NCBI GenBank assembly: GCA_019400425.1
Contig: JAFREE010000110.1
Location: forward strand, 19,966 to 83,965
DNA: 64,000 nucleotides
Direction: 5' to 3'
Source: Hymenochaete sp. R1
Lineage: Eukaryota > Basidiomycota > Agaricomycetes > Hymenochaetales > Hymenochaetaceae
Shown: in pieces, positions 34,776 through 46,936 of the stretch
How positions within the stretch are numbered: position 1 is the stretch's first letter
How the letters are laid out: each line of letters begins with the position of its first letter
Translations under genes and position numbers: made by a program
The notes under the pieces: model-generated
What the model was told of the DNA's origin: nothing
The model's input: the letters and a program-made list of their open reading frames with translations, nothing else
The model's database searches: none

Positions 34776-35119
34776 AATCAGCAAAAACATTGTTAGATGG
34801 TTTCGTAGAGGGAGCAATACAATTTTTTTTGACTTCTACGTTGGTTCCCTTTTCGGACTGTACTGTAGCTGTGCTTTCCATAATATTCAGGATTTGGACT
34901 TTGAGTTCGTCATGCTCGATGCTTGGACATTCAGGTATTGTTATATAAAGTAACAATCAAATCCTGTTAGATGCAGAAGATACAAAATGGCTCAGCGAAA
35001 GACGAATTAGCTGTTGAGTAATTATCTACTTCATCTTCATGATAACAGGGGAAAAGGCTTATAATGTCCTCAGGCATAAATAGAACTCATAGCATGATAT
35101 ATACTTTACAAAGTCCCTC
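34776..35119. other. Convergent 3' intergenic gap
   Basis: 344 bp between the sphingomyelinase and AKR1 stop codons. AT-rich with several ATAAA-type sequences on both strands, consistent with two 3' UTRs. No gene seen. Confidence 0.35.
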
Positions 35120-37839
35120 TCAAACCTGACTAACTGGCTCATACCCCGACCTCCTCCCAAAGCTTAAATTAAACCTTCCCAACGCGCCCCCGCTCTTCCC
35201 CTTCCTCCCCCTCCCATTACCACCACCTTCCTCCTCCTCCATAAACTTCTCCCGCCGCCTCTTTGCCTCCACAAACCCCTCCATCGGAATATCATACAGC
35301 CGCTCGTACTCCACTCCAAGCTCCCTTCCCGCCGTCCAAAAATCGACGCAATTTCCCCGAACGCCCATATCGAACGGATTCGACGCTTTCCGTGAACGGG
35401 CGAGGCCTTCTCCCGCCCGGCCGCGTGTAAAGACGTCCAAACCGGTTAGCTGCATCAACATTCCGCCACAACCGGCGTGTTTATGCTTATGACCAGCACC
35501 ACCAACTCCGTCTCTCGCACCGCCCTCGCCAATCGCAAGTGGGTCTTGTGCCTGCGATTGGGTATGAGGAGTATGAGGGGAATGCGAATGGCCCATTTGG
35601 GAGGAGAGGGGTGGTTGGCCGCCGCGTCCGCCCATGAAACCGTACCGACCGAGGTTGGAGACTTCAAAGGTGGTCATTTGGCGAGTGACTTGGTAAAGTT
35701 GCCCACAGAGGAGGACTGAGGTCCAGAGAAGTTGAAGGGTTGACCAGCAAGCAACAGAGAAGAGGAAAGGGTCGTACGCGGTGAGGGCACAGAGGTCGGA
35801 CGGTAGTAAGCAAGTCGTGGAAGCAAGGGATGGGGCGTAGGTAGCTGCGGAATAATCTAAAGAAAGCTGTGGGTAAAGTAGACAAGACGCTCGAAGTTAG
35901 AAGCTTACAAGCGTAGGAAAGGTAATCGAACGAAGTGACACCGATAACAAGGGTAGTGACGAAAATGATGAATTGGCGATGATTCCTTACACCCACTACA
36001 ATTCATAAATTTAGCATCCCGATATGCAGCAATTTGACACTGTTCAAAGACCAACCGCAGTTCCATACCCAGGGGCAATGACTGAAAAAAAATCAGCTCT
36101 GGTATGCGGGATGATTATGAACAATTACTCACTGGTCGTGGCGAGCCACACACCTATCACAAATACGACAATGCTTTGATCTCAACGGTTTTCGAGCCTA
36201 TTTAGGGTAAGCATTAGGTTCCTCTTGACGAGCCACCCAACTCACCATGCACTGAATGCAGAACGTCATCCCATTCAGACGCCCTTCAGATGCCAATTCC
36301 TCAACACTCTTTATCAAGTTCAGATAACGAGCTCGTTTGTTTTCGCAAAATAACTCACTGCTCTCAACTCTCCATCATTGGCTGGTGCAGGGCAATTCCC
36401 TGGATCCAGAGTGATAGATCTTGCGAAGTTGTATGCGCACAATCCATACGCCAAGACGAACGTGAAGTGGGCAATTGGGTGACTCTCGGTTTCTACGCAA
36501 CCGTCAGCATGAAAACGATTGTAAAACAAAATCACATATAATAAACGAACGATGAATAAGGCGTGAAGCCCATGAATACCCAACCCATACGAGACTCCCA
36601 AAGATAATGCCAGCGTAGTATGGACTCTGTATTACGCCATCGGTGTAGCTCGACGCGTTTAGCAAGACGCGGGTAACAATCTAATAAAATGATCTTGTAA
36701 GTCCAAATTTATAGCTCTGAGAGAATCACAAACATGATGCATCGCAAAGAACTCGGCCATTGCCAATAAGATACCGGTGTACCAAGGCATGAGCTGAAAA
36801 GTCGTGAAAATAAGACAGAAGAAAAACGTTGGTAGGAGGAAAATGGCGATCTTCGTATTTCGCTGTGAGAATTTGTTAGGATATCTTCACGAGTGAAGGA
36901 ACGATGTATCTCGCCTCGCTTAGAGTGCCAACTTTCTTTATCCCATCTTCCGTCATGCCACCCTCCTCAAGAGCACGTTTGAAGGCACCAATACTCTTCA
37001 ACTCAACTGCCATCTCCTTTGGTGTCTTCCCTTCTTGGTTCCTTGCATAAACATCCGCACCCTTCTCCACAAGCTTTCTTATGCAATTTCGGTTGCCTTT
37101 GACGACTGCCCAATGGAGTGGCGTGAGCTGCGCATCGTCTCTCGTGTTCGGGCTAGCACCGTGCTTCAGGAGCAAGTCGACGGAGAGCGCATCACCCTGG
37201 TATGCCGCCCACATGAGCGACGTGTGCCCTTGAGCGTCTCTCGAGTCAACATTGATAGGTTGGTGAAGAAGGTATAGGAGAGGCATCACGGATGATGAGT
37301 GGGTGACTAGATGAAGTGTGTTGTATCCCTGTGCATCTGAGATGGTAGGGTCTGCGTTGTGAGCAATGAGCACTTGTATGACGTATAGGTATCCATTGCG
37401 TGCTGCCCATTGCATAGGTGTTGCGACGAGATCACCTCCAAGCGCATCGACCTCGGCACCCTGTTCTAGTAGATACTTGCAAGCTGAGACCTGAGCGTTG
37501 ATCGCAGCCCAGTGTAACGGTGTGATATTTTGGTCATCTTTGTCCGTCGCCTTTCCTTTGCCTGATTCTATCAGATCCCTGAGCGTGTCTATATCACCTC
37601 TCTGCGCTGCCATGAAAATATTTGTCTTGAACATAGTCAACAAACATGGTCATGAACTGAAACGCGAAGTGCCTAGCGTGTGCAAATGGATACGCAGACG
37701 CAGACATAGCAACATAACGCACCTCTGGCTCGTATACAGTCTGTGTGGCGAAGGACATATTTGAAGCAGATGCCTCGTCAACGTTGACCGCCGTCGTGGG
37801 CTCTCTTGCGGGAGAGATGATGTTGAGCGGATCCGTCAT
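35120..37839 (-). CDS. AKR1: AKR1-type palmitoyltransferase (ankyrin repeats + DHHC)
   Basis: A minus-strand multi-exon gene. The ATG at 37839 (MTDPLNIISPAREP) is used because the frame further upstream begins with GTG. After a short disordered exon come about six ankyrin repeats (36880-37640: DDQNITPLHWAAINAQ, GGDLVATPMQWAARNGY, DAQGYNTLHLVTHS, DAQGHTSLMWAAYQGD, DDAQLTPLHWAVVKGN). Hydrophobic helices follow. The Cys-rich catalytic core is [30 protein letters not shown], broken by a small intron between the two catalytic His and Cys (near 36075-36125). Further TM helices follow, then a Gly/His-rich C-terminal tail (35120-35690) starting TTFEVSNLGRYGF. The family palmitoylates cytosolic and peripheral proteins such as casein kinases at the Golgi. 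The intron 1 acceptor is AAG. Catalytic Cys present; nothing suggests inactivation. Confidence 0.92.
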
Positions 37840-38031
37840 GAGCGTTTGAGGACGAGGAGTAGTTGAGGGCGCCGCGCCCACCGCTTAGCGCAGCAGATGC
37901 GGCGACGGCACGAAATAGCACGTGTTCAACCCAATCGACGTCAGCGTTTCAAGCCTGTGCGCTGCTGAGTAACTCTTGCTTCTTGCCCTCCGTGCGCACG
38001 GTGGGCATCGTCGCTCTCGACCTCAAGCTCA
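37840..38031. promoter_or_regulatory. Bidirectional promoter between two DHHC genes
   Basis: Only 192 bp separate the ATGs of AKR1 (minus) and the second DHHC enzyme (plus), so the two genes very likely share a promoter. The stretch is GC-rich (GGGCGCCGCGCCCA near 37867-37880) with no clear TATA box. Confidence 0.5.
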
Positions 38032-40210
38032 ATGTCGGCAACTGACAATGTTGCTTCCAGATCTGGTCCGGAGCAGAAGAGTGAGAAGAAGCGGAGGTTC
38101 ATGGGCTTCTCCCAGCATTATGAGGCTAAGAGGCGCGAGCGTGAGGCGAAACCTCGTTCGTGGATTGAACGCAAGTTCGTTATTCCTTTCGTCATCGGAA
38201 TAGCTGCGTACTCGTGGTACGTTTACATTGGACGCTTCTGCGTGCCCATGCTCAGGAAGGAAAGAAACGCGTTGGGCGGAGTGGCTCTGGGAGGTATGTT
38301 GCATCGACCCGTTCAACTAGACCTTGTTCGACTTACGCTTATGTTAGTGGTTTTTTTGGTTGTCTTTACCTTACTGGGTTTGATGTTTTGGTGGTCTTAC
38401 ATCAAGGTACTTAACCACGGCTTTCTCATTGCGAATCACTCTAATTTCTATCCAGCTTATTCTCACGCCTCCTGGATTCGCCAAAGATGTAAGTTCCGAT
38501 ATGTGTAATGCTTATTTTATTAGTCTGACTCTAGTCCAGTTTGTTCAACCCAGCGCCGCCCCTCAATACGATCCGAGACGCAATAGGCCACCTTCAGCTG
38601 TATCAACCGCCGGGACAGAAGGTGACTGGACAGAAGACGAAGATGACGTTGGTGGTTCCCCTTATGAGGAAATACCAGAACCAAAGATGCTTCAGCCACA
38701 TTCCAACGAACACAGGCATCCTGAAGCCACGCCATGCAATCGTGATCAAGAAAAGGCCGCTGATCAGCATGTTTCGGTTGGCGGCCATGAGCCTAAGACG
38801 TCACACACGAATGTATCTCCGCCTCCGAAAAGAAAGCTCAGCAAACCGTCACCTCAGGCACCTTTAACAATACCAGGAACGAGGGAGGTTGTCTCTCCAA
38901 ATACCCCGGAAGAGGATGTAGATACTAGGAGAAAATTTAGCAATCCATCATCGCAGGCTCCGTTAACAATACCAGGTACAAGAGAGGTCGTCTATCCAAC
39001 TGCTCCAGTTGAAGATATGGATGTAAGGGATTCGGGGTACGAACACACTGGCCGCGAGGCTTCTTCCGTGCCTCGACCACTAAGTGTAAGCTCAACGGAT
39101 TCACTACCTCCTCCACCCAATTCACGAAGACCCCCGTTACACCCTGTACTACTTCCGGAATATCGACATTGTTATAAGGATGGGTTTATCAAGCCGATGA
39201 GAACTCATCATTGTCGAACATGCGGGACCGTGAGTTCTATGTCTTTCTCTTATTTTCATTCATTCCTCACTCGTCACCAAAGTGCGTACTATTGTTTGAT
39301 CACCATTGTCCATGTACGTTCATTTAAGTCGATGATCGAATTTACAACTAACATAGCCAAGGGATTGGACAATGTGTCGGAGCATACAACTACAAGGTAA
39401 TAGGTGTTGGTGATACTTCTTGACTAAGCTAATATCACCACGCTCGGCAGTTTTTCGTTATTTTTCTTCAATGGTCTTCCCTTTGGACGCTCTGGATCCT
39501 CGCCACGATGGTCGGTCTAGTGGCGAAAAGTGCGAATGCTGACAACCTCGATCCTCAACACATAGTCACCATTGCTTTGTATGCTACCTTCGATTTCTTT
39601 ATTCGATGCTCCCTTTCTTACAAAAAATCACTGGCATGGGGTTTCCAACCAAATTCTCAGATCCGGATTTTTCTCCCTCTTCATTTTAGTACTTTTAGCA
39701 GTACACATCAGGTTAATCATGCTAAACCAAACGAGCGTCGAGTACCTCTCAATATCATTCATGCGCGACAAGGAACGAGCCTTACTCGGCCAACTGGCTC
39801 CCATATGTACATTCACGTGCGTATCTACTCATACTCCCTTTAGTAAAAGCGACGACACAATCCGTTTACTGATGATGTTGATAGTCGTCCACCAGCATAT
39901 AAAGGACGACGTGCTCTCCGTAACGAATGGGATCACGAATGGGGGAAACTCGATACGGAAGGGAACATCTGGTGGCTCGGTAGCTCGCGCACTAACTGGG
40001 AACAGAGGATGGGCAAGAATCCATGGGGTTGGTACTGTACGTGGCTTGATATTCTTTTTTGTCTGAGGTGCCGCAAGGCTCATTGATTGGGACTACGCAG
40101 TGCCAATAGGACGGAGTGAGGGTGATGGGTTGACGTATCCGACGAATCCTCGTTTTGATGCGGAGGGGCGTTGGAGGCGGAGGAAGCATTGGCCAGAGGA
40201 GCTAAGATAA
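38032..40210 (+). CDS. DHHC palmitoyltransferase (Pfa-type)
   Basis: A multi-exon gene. The N-terminal basic segment (MSATDNVASRSGPEQ...) is followed by two hydrophobic segments (FVIPFVIGIAAYSWYVYI; VVFLVVFTLLGLMFWW) and LILTPPGFAKD. A long Pro/Ser-rich loop (about 220 aa, 38540-39120) contains a 33-residue tandem repeat. Then comes the catalytic Cys-rich domain: YRHCYKDGFIKPMRTHHCRTCGTC, a short intron, VLLFDHHCPW, another intron, and IGQCVGAYNYKFF. Two more TM segments and a C-terminal RTNWEQRMGKNPWGWY end follow, the last resembling the TTxE/NPxG region. The reading W-IGQ requires an AAG acceptor just downstream of a TAG. It adds palmitate to Cys of membrane-associated substrates; specificity unknown. 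Divergent from AKR1. Confidence 0.88.
38835..39035 (+). repeat. 33-codon tandem repeat in the DHHC protein loop
   Basis: Two adjacent copies of about 100 bp encode near-identical peptides sharing QAPLTIPGTREVV, the first with KLSKPSP before it and SPNTPEEDVD after it, the second with KFSNPSS and YPTAPVEDMD. It lies in the disordered loop before the catalytic domain. The copies have diverged mainly at flexible positions, so the duplication is not brand new. Confidence 0.75.
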
Positions 40211-40425
40211 CACGAGGACTGACTTTTTGCGCTGAAGTGTTCGGTCTGTTGGATACCTTTATGTTGAGTTTTAAATTATTCAACCTTCTTTCCCTCGAGG
40301 ACGGTTTAATTATATACACGACGAGACTGGACGATATAGCATATGTACAATCACCAAACCATTTATGGCAAAAAAGCAAGGGACATATGAGAAGCTTTGC
40401 GCAACAAAAACAAGAGCCACACCAT

Positions 40426-42731
40426 TCACTCAGTACTTTCCTCAACTAAAGCCACAGCCTTCGAGTTTCGAGGTTTAATCGTGCACTTGAAAGGAAACGG
40501 GCGACTGCATCGAAAGTCAAATTCCAGTCCTATCATCCCGAAAGAAAGTAACACTCAACAAACCTTGTCATTCCCGATGTATATGCAACGTCAGGTATTA
40601 CGGGCACTCCCTGCGAATTAAGCGGAGGTCCGATGTCGAAAACAGACAAGATGCTGGCCATCGCCAACCAGAGACCAGCATCCGCAAAATACCGCCCTGG
40701 GCAGATTCTACAGATAAAATTATGAATTCGCAATACGGTTGGTAAATATTAAATAATAAGGTTAATTTACCGTCGACCGAACCCATATACGATCGAAGAT
40801 GGGTCATCAAAGTCTGTAGAATTCAATCCTTGGGTCGCGTCGTTCATGCCTTCTAGCTTGATTCGAAAACGGTCAGGATCGAATACCTCGGGATCGGTGA
40901 AATATCTGGGATCCCGCATCATTTGCCTGAATCGGGGTTGTCTTAAGTCTCTGAAGCTGGATAAATATCATGTGAAGCTTTGACCCACCACATGTTCGGG
41001 ATTATCGTAGAGCCTATGGGAATTCGCTTGCCCCGGTACATATCTTCTTCTACGTTGGCGTGCGGTACACCTAGGGAAAGTAGTGATCAATATAGGCTGG
41101 CACTATTGCCAAAACGCGCATATCACATCTCCTTTACCTAGAGGAAGGGCGGGGTTGATGCTGCAAATAGAGTATTGAGTAAAATGATGAAAGGGGAAGG
41201 ATAGGATAATCGCAAGCACCGATAGCATTCTTTCAAGATACAGTCGATGTACGGGAGAGATTTTCTATCCTCCAAGCATGGTAACCTCTCCTGGTTTAGA
41301 ACATTGTCGATCTGTGCATGGGCATGCTTGACAATATCTGGATGACAGGCCATCATGTGGAAGAATGTTAAGAGTGTGTTATCGGTCTTTGATAAGTGAT
41401 AAGTGGGGTTTAGGTTGGAATACTTGCAACGAGAGCGGCTGAGGACGCACGGTGTCAACTCCCGCTGCTCAAACAAGTAAAACGTGATTCGGTCAGAAAA
41501 GGATACAGTGGAAGCACTGGAAAAGGGACGTACCAACAAAAGTTACAGCCGCAACCATCTTCATATCATACTCATGATTCGCATCCTCAAGCCCTCCAGC
41601 TTCATAATCATCCAAAAGGCTTCCTAACATCGACGGGGTAGCAATTCCTGCCACCTGAGAGCATTTTGAGATATAATTCACAAGTGAAACGACAATCTAC
41701 ACTCACTCTATCCTCACGGACTTGATTATACGGTATATTTTTCACGTCATGGAGTTTCTTCTTCAAGTATCTGAGACGTCGAAGAAGGCCGGCTCCAGGG
41801 AGCCATGAAGGCGCAAAACGCACTACATGCGCAAAATTAGACAGCGCAACGTTCAGATCGACCGACACCTACGAAGTGGAAAGATATCGATCATGGATGC
41901 CCCAGGGGTGGCCTCCCAATGCAGGCGGGCGTTAGCTTCGATGATCAACGGGACATATTTGTCGTCCGCAATACCGATGTCATGGCCATAAGCCATCTTG
42001 ACAATACTCGATGCTGTCAGACTGGTGGAAAATCGATGATTCAGCCGTTTTCCATGGACAGGCGGACAATCGCAGTAAACAACACTACCCACCGATGAAC
42101 ATGCTGCTCAAACTCATCGGGATTGTTGACGAGACTGAGAAGGAACTGCTTTGTGTACTGCGCTTGACCCTCCTGATAGGGCACGATTGCTTGCGGACTG
42201 AGAGCTTGCTGCATAATTTTGCGAATTTTCCTAAACTTATCATTATAGCGCGTGGCAGTAAGCACATCCCAGTTCAACCTCCAGAGAAAATCAGCCTGAG
42301 TCTCACAACGAAGCGTTAATCTTAGAATACATACACCTCGTTCCATACTACCGCTCTTGCTCGGTCTGAGCAGTTTGCGCTCTTCTTGTCTAGCAGCTCT
42401 CTGGCCGCCTCGGCTGAGTTGAGAATCACGATAGATTGGCCAAACGCGGACGTGTAAATGATGTCGCCTGGTATTCATTATCAGGCAGCGCTCTACCAAA
42501 ATGAAGGCGACGAAGAGAAGGCATACCCCACTTCTTTCCCCATTCTGAGAAGGTTTTCCATTGGTAAGAATTAGGGGCGAAGCGAACATGTCCGATGAAA
42601 GGGTCGAGTGGAGGGCCTGGTGGCAGGTTTTTCCTCGCATTCCTTCGCCTAATGAACCAAAGCACCAAAAAGCCACTAAGAGACACTCCTGCAGCAATAT
42701 TGATGACAATGCTGGAGCCGGCCTTGTCCAT
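40426..42731 (-). CDS. Cytochrome P450 monooxygenase (microsomal)
   Basis: A minus-strand gene with about ten short introns. An N-terminal anchor (INIAAGVSLSGFLVLWFI) is followed by basic RRRNARK and the proline hinge NLPPGPPLDPFIGHVRF. The I-helix-region exon DMKMVAAVTF, the K-helix region near 41200 (ILKECYR, ExxR-like: E-x-x-R as ECYR), the MRDPRYFTDPEVFDPDRF block (near 40870-40920), and the heme signature YGFGRRICPGRYFAD (junction near 40708-40795) all follow. The end PRPFPFKCTIKPRNSKAV uses the acceptor before the SRPFPF exon. All essential residues, including the heme-ligand Cys, are present. No neighbour suggests a biosynthetic cluster, so substrate and CYP clan are not assignable. 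Interior exon borders are approximate. Confidence 0.9.
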
Positions 42732-43518
42732 GACTGAGGTAATTTGGACTGAAAGAGAGATGCATCCGTGAAGTCTGGTAATACTTATACCCTCGGAGGT
42801 TTGCGAAACCATAGCTTTTTAGTACAGTAAGAAGCCTCAAGATATGAGATCCTGTAATGGGGAAAGAGAAATCAATCCGCATTGAGGTTCGAAATCTCCG
42901 CTCGCTCTGCTCAAAGAAGATTGCTACATATTTTCGGCATTCAAAAAGTCATGATCATCATAGCGCGCACTTCGTCTGAGGCCGAAGAAAGGAGACAATC
43001 CGTATATCTAGGAAGGACTAGAGTTGGTTCCTCTCGAATAAAAGGAGAACACGGCTTACATCGGCATTCCTTTCCGTGGAGGTCGGCTGGGATATTTTAA
43101 AACCTGTATAGACGCGCTCGGGACAAGTGAATATACATATTAAGTAATGCTGGAACGTTGTTTTCGCATCTCGATTCTGTACCTTAGTATGCGTAGAACT
43201 GAGGTACAGATCAACCAGCAGTTTAATTGTTTCGACCAATGCTAGTAGCGTTGCGGGTCGATGAAGAACTGTAGAGACCCACGGTGTGCAACTGGCTTTG
43301 CAGGCGTCTACGCTGGATGTTGTGTGCGAGCGAGTCTCGAGAAATTACCATTGTGCGAATTTAGACGAAAGCGACAAGGCCACAGCATAGTTCTTGAGAG
43401 ACTCCAATCTTCCTTTCCCAGTGATGGATTCGGCAACGAGTTATATTTACGAAATCAGCATGCATAGATTCACATGGAACTCGATATTCGAGGAACAACG
43501 CCCGAGCGACGTAGCTCT
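42732..43518. other. Intergenic region, no gene seen
   Basis: 787 bp between two minus-strand genes, holding the P450 promoter and the 3' flank of the Mug135-like gene. Short frames here lack any family resemblance. Confidence 0.35.
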
Positions 43519-44397
43519 TTATTCTGGTAGTCCAATGAACTCCCTCAGTGCGTTTCGCTTCGCATTGGTATCACCCTTGATTGGAAGCCCGTATCCTTTC
43601 ATCATACCCTCGTAGCGCTCCTCTGAATATGGGACTTAAGTAATTTGCATGTTCTGAACAAAGTTTCCGAGGATACATACTCGTGAGGTGGAAGAACTCT
43701 CCGCGAGTGGAGGGGAACTGCGCCGGAAGCTTTCCGTTAGGTAAAGCAAGTGCTTTTATCGTCGTCTTATTTGTAGTAGCTACTGCATTATGCAGACGAG
43801 CTGGGAGCCTTTGCTGCCTACACAGAATAGTCGTTGTCAAGTTAGAAGCGTTTGTATCATTGTATCGACTTACTCGAGTTTAAACTCTGCGATATGCTCA
43901 TCAATTGATTTCTTCAACTGGTCCGGCTCTTCCGTCTCCCTCTTGATCTGCTGTTTTAGTTCCTCTAGCTCATTCATAAGCGTCGTCTGCGTCGCTGCTA
44001 TTTCGTCGATGCGCGTCTGCAATTCCCCGTACATCGTATCTGGCAGGGGTGGGATGAGAGCAATTGCCTGCGAAGCGGCTTGGATCTGGTCCGCCATGGC
44101 GTTGAACGATGCAGACACTCGGTGAGTCCAAAGAGGTTGACTTGTTGCAGGTCGAGCCGGTCGAGGACGCGCTTGCCCATAAGAACTCAAGCTCGACCCG
44201 CCCTCTTCGGACCTTGACGTTGTCGTCGTTGCTGTGGATGGGCGGGAATCGCGGGCAGGCTCAAGTGAAATTGTCTGAATCTGCTGTGCTATGTGCTGTT
44301 CTGCTGGAGACGCCATGCTTTCTGTGAGAGTGCGACTGGAGCTATGGCTGGGGTGTCTGAGTGGGTCACTCGAGGATAAGAAGGTATTGGAAGCCAT
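43519..44397 (-). CDS. Mug135-like coiled-coil protein
   Basis: Exon 1 (from ATG 44397) encodes a Ser/Thr-rich, probably disordered N-terminus (SASRTLTE-like, TATTTTSRSEEGG). A coiled coil follows (about residues 115-175: ELQTRIDEIAATQTTLMNELEELKQQ). Two further exons give RLHNAVATTNKTTIKALALPN, GKLPAQFPSTRGEFFHLT and ERYEGMMKGYGLPIKGD, ending REFIGLPE at 43522. The pattern of RLxNA, then F-P-x-T-R-G-x-x-F-x-L-T, then LL/MM-x-x-YGLP, and a closing FIG(L/V) matches fungal proteins annotated with a Mug135-like C-terminal domain, named after a fission-yeast gene up-regulated in meiosis. Biochemical role unknown. Splice donors (GTAAGT after CTCGA) and acceptors agree with the reading. I recall the family from general pattern, so the name is moderately sure. 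Confidence 0.65.
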
Positions 44398-46077
44398 GAT
44401 ACGCCGGACCGTTGGTTTTGTGCAAGGGGAAACAGATCAAACCCATGTCAGCGGTGCAGACTATAAGGAGCCCCATACCATTGGGTACGATCCATAGACA
44501 TTCACAGACTATGTCGATGGTGATAACTTGCATTTGCAGATAGGGAGGCTTGCTGGTCATCGGTGTGGGAATCGCTCCCATTAGCGTGAGTTGTCTTGGA
44601 CGAAACTGTGTTAAATGGGTGATAACGTGAGATAACTAGATATTCATGGTCGGAGACTTATGGAAGAGCCTACCTTTATGCTCATTCAAAGTAACGCCAA
44701 CGATGAAGGTATCGAAAGGCAGGGTAATGCGAAGATATTAAGATTCTGCATTTGACTCCAAACCTCCCTGCATTCACAAGGTCATCTATTGTACCGTTCG
44801 ACCCATCATTCCAAGATTGTCCGCAGTAAACCAATATTGGGCAGCGTTGACATGATAAAATATCCGCAGTCACGCATCGTTTGCAGTGAAAAAGAAGAGG
44901 TTTACGGAATCACAAACAAAAACCAAGTGCACTGGCAGTGGAAGCTCCCGGAAGTTCCACTTCGAAAGATGGGCTCGCCTTGTAGAGGATCTGCAGCAAA
45001 CTCCCTGTTTGGGTCCCGAGCCGGCTTGCCAAGAAGATGTATTTCGGCCCCGGCATTTTTTCTATTTTGGAAAGAAGCTCCGACCATGCCCCCTCCCTCC
45101 GCTCCCCGAGGGAAGGGGAAATTTGAACACATGAACATCGATGAAGCAATTATCAATTTCATCGGAAAGGCTGAGAACATCAGCATCATACTACCGTTCT
45201 ATAATGGATAGCTTTCTTATATAAGAAGAGATAAAAACAGGCCCCCAACTAGATTTAGCCGTCTGCACTTTTGAGCATCGATAGCATCTCGATCAGATGC
45301 TTTTCAGCGCAAACGATCCAATGACACTCCTCGATTCATTCAGCAGCTAAGGGGAAAGATCTTTTTCTCCAGGATGCCAATGAGCTCAATGAGTATATAT
45401 CAGTCGCATGATGACCCGAACAAAGCAGGGTAGGAACGAAGAAAGGTTAATAGTGGCTAAGATTGAAAAAAATGCACTTTCGAGCGGCTAGACCTAGGCC
45501 TGAAGACAAAAACCATTAGAAGCAATGAAAGGACATGAGAACAAGGGTAAAACGGGGGATTCTGACTAAAAAAACTCCTGAAAATTCATAGGAAACGACT
45601 TAACATCCGTCTGCGAAGTCGAAAATACGGGAAGAAAAATACAAGCTCACGCATCTTTTTGTTTGTAATTCCGCTACCCAGCAACTGTGGTGGCGCAACA
45701 CTGAGAGATTCAAGAAACGCGACGCTGGAGCTAACTCATGCAACATGCGAAGGATGGTGGATTGGAGATTTAATCTGGCCTCGGAAAGCCAGCCAGATCC
45801 ATTACTGTAATACTCACTTTCAAACCCGCATGACCATGTCTTTTATTCTGAATACACTTGACTGCCTTGCTTGAATTGAATGATTGGTTTGTAATCGCTA
45901 CTTTTCATTCTCAATAACGAATAACATGGAAAGTACTTTACTCGTTTGCATGGGTCGATCACCATGTAACAACCTCCAACTCGCATTTGAAAGGCAACAC
46001 CGGAAGCAACAAGCTTGAGCGGTATATAGCTTTCTTAATTTCCTTCCTGATCATTCGAGCATGTGCACGCGCTTCAT
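44398..46077. other. 1.7 kb intergenic region, no gene seen
   Basis: Upstream of the Mug135-like gene and downstream of SOD2. The longest frame (44789-45211, plus, 140 codons) has no recognisable domain, no splice partners and codon content like noise. Nothing is supported here. Confidence 0.35.
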
Positions 46078-46936
46078 CTAGTTCTTCGAGGCCAAGAGAC
46101 GCTGCTCAGCTTCCTTGAAATTGATCACGTTCCAGATAGCGTTGAGATACTGGTACACAAGCTACGTTAACTTGAAAAAAATAATATTGGCAATGGACTT
46201 ACATCTGGCTTGACATTCTTGTACTGGAGGTAGAAAGCGTGCTCCCAGATATCAATGCCAATCAACGGCGTGTAAGGGTCTGAAAACAACTGTAGGCGCG
46301 CAAGCTATCTCAAGGTGACAGACGATACGTACCGAGAAGAGGATCCTGATTCGCCGTCGTGACTATCTCAAGTCTGTCACTCTTCTTATTGTATCCGAGC
46401 CAGCCCCAGCCACAACCCTGAATGGCAGCGGTCTTTGCGTTCAGTTCCTTCTTAAGAGCGTCAAGCGAACCAAAGTCACGCTCGATAGCCTGCTTAAGAG
46501 GACCGTTTTCGAGCTTTCCACCCTCCGCGGATGAAGGAGCAAGATTTTTCCAGAAAAGGGTGTGGTTGATATGTCCTACGAAGGGGAAAAATGAGCAAAC
46601 CTATATGATTTAGAGATTTTGCAACACTGTCAACACATTACCTCCGCCGTTGAATTTGAGGGCAGACTGCAAGAGAAGTCTTTCCTGGACGGAAGAAGTC
46701 TTTGTGTACTGCTCCTCAGCCGCATTCAATCCATTGACATATGTTTGATGGTGCTTAGTATGGTGAAGGGTCATGATATCCTTCGAGATATGGGGTTCGA
46801 GGGCGTCATAGGCATACGGAAGGGGAGGCAAGGTGTGTTGGGAGCGTGTCGAACAAGGGACCGCCGACACGAACAGGCGCGAAGTCGATGGCCGAGCAGC
46901 AGCCCGGGCGAAGTTGGTGAGAAGCATTGAAGGCAT
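46078..46936 (-). CDS. SOD2: Mn superoxide dismutase, mitochondrial
   Basis: Four or five exons. A presequence ([22 protein letters not shown]) precedes the mature domain [22 protein letters not shown]. Metal ligands are visible: first His in [18 protein letters not shown] (H of the MxxHH helix), second in [11 protein letters not shown], and Asp/His in the [13 protein letters not shown] motif near 46230. [10 protein letters not shown] and the terminal [17 protein letters not shown] complete the fold. It dismutes superoxide in the mitochondrial matrix. The GGGHxNH and surrounding residues (CGWGWL) favour the Mn over the Fe form. The gene is divergent from a METTL16-type gene with a 209 bp gap. 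Confidence 0.96.

Noticed and set aside
37840..37881. Longer AKR1 N-terminus starting at 37881
   Set aside because: The codon there is GTG; the first ATG is at 37839.
44789..45211. 140-codon plus-strand frame
   Set aside because: No domain, no splice partners, irregular composition; probably chance.
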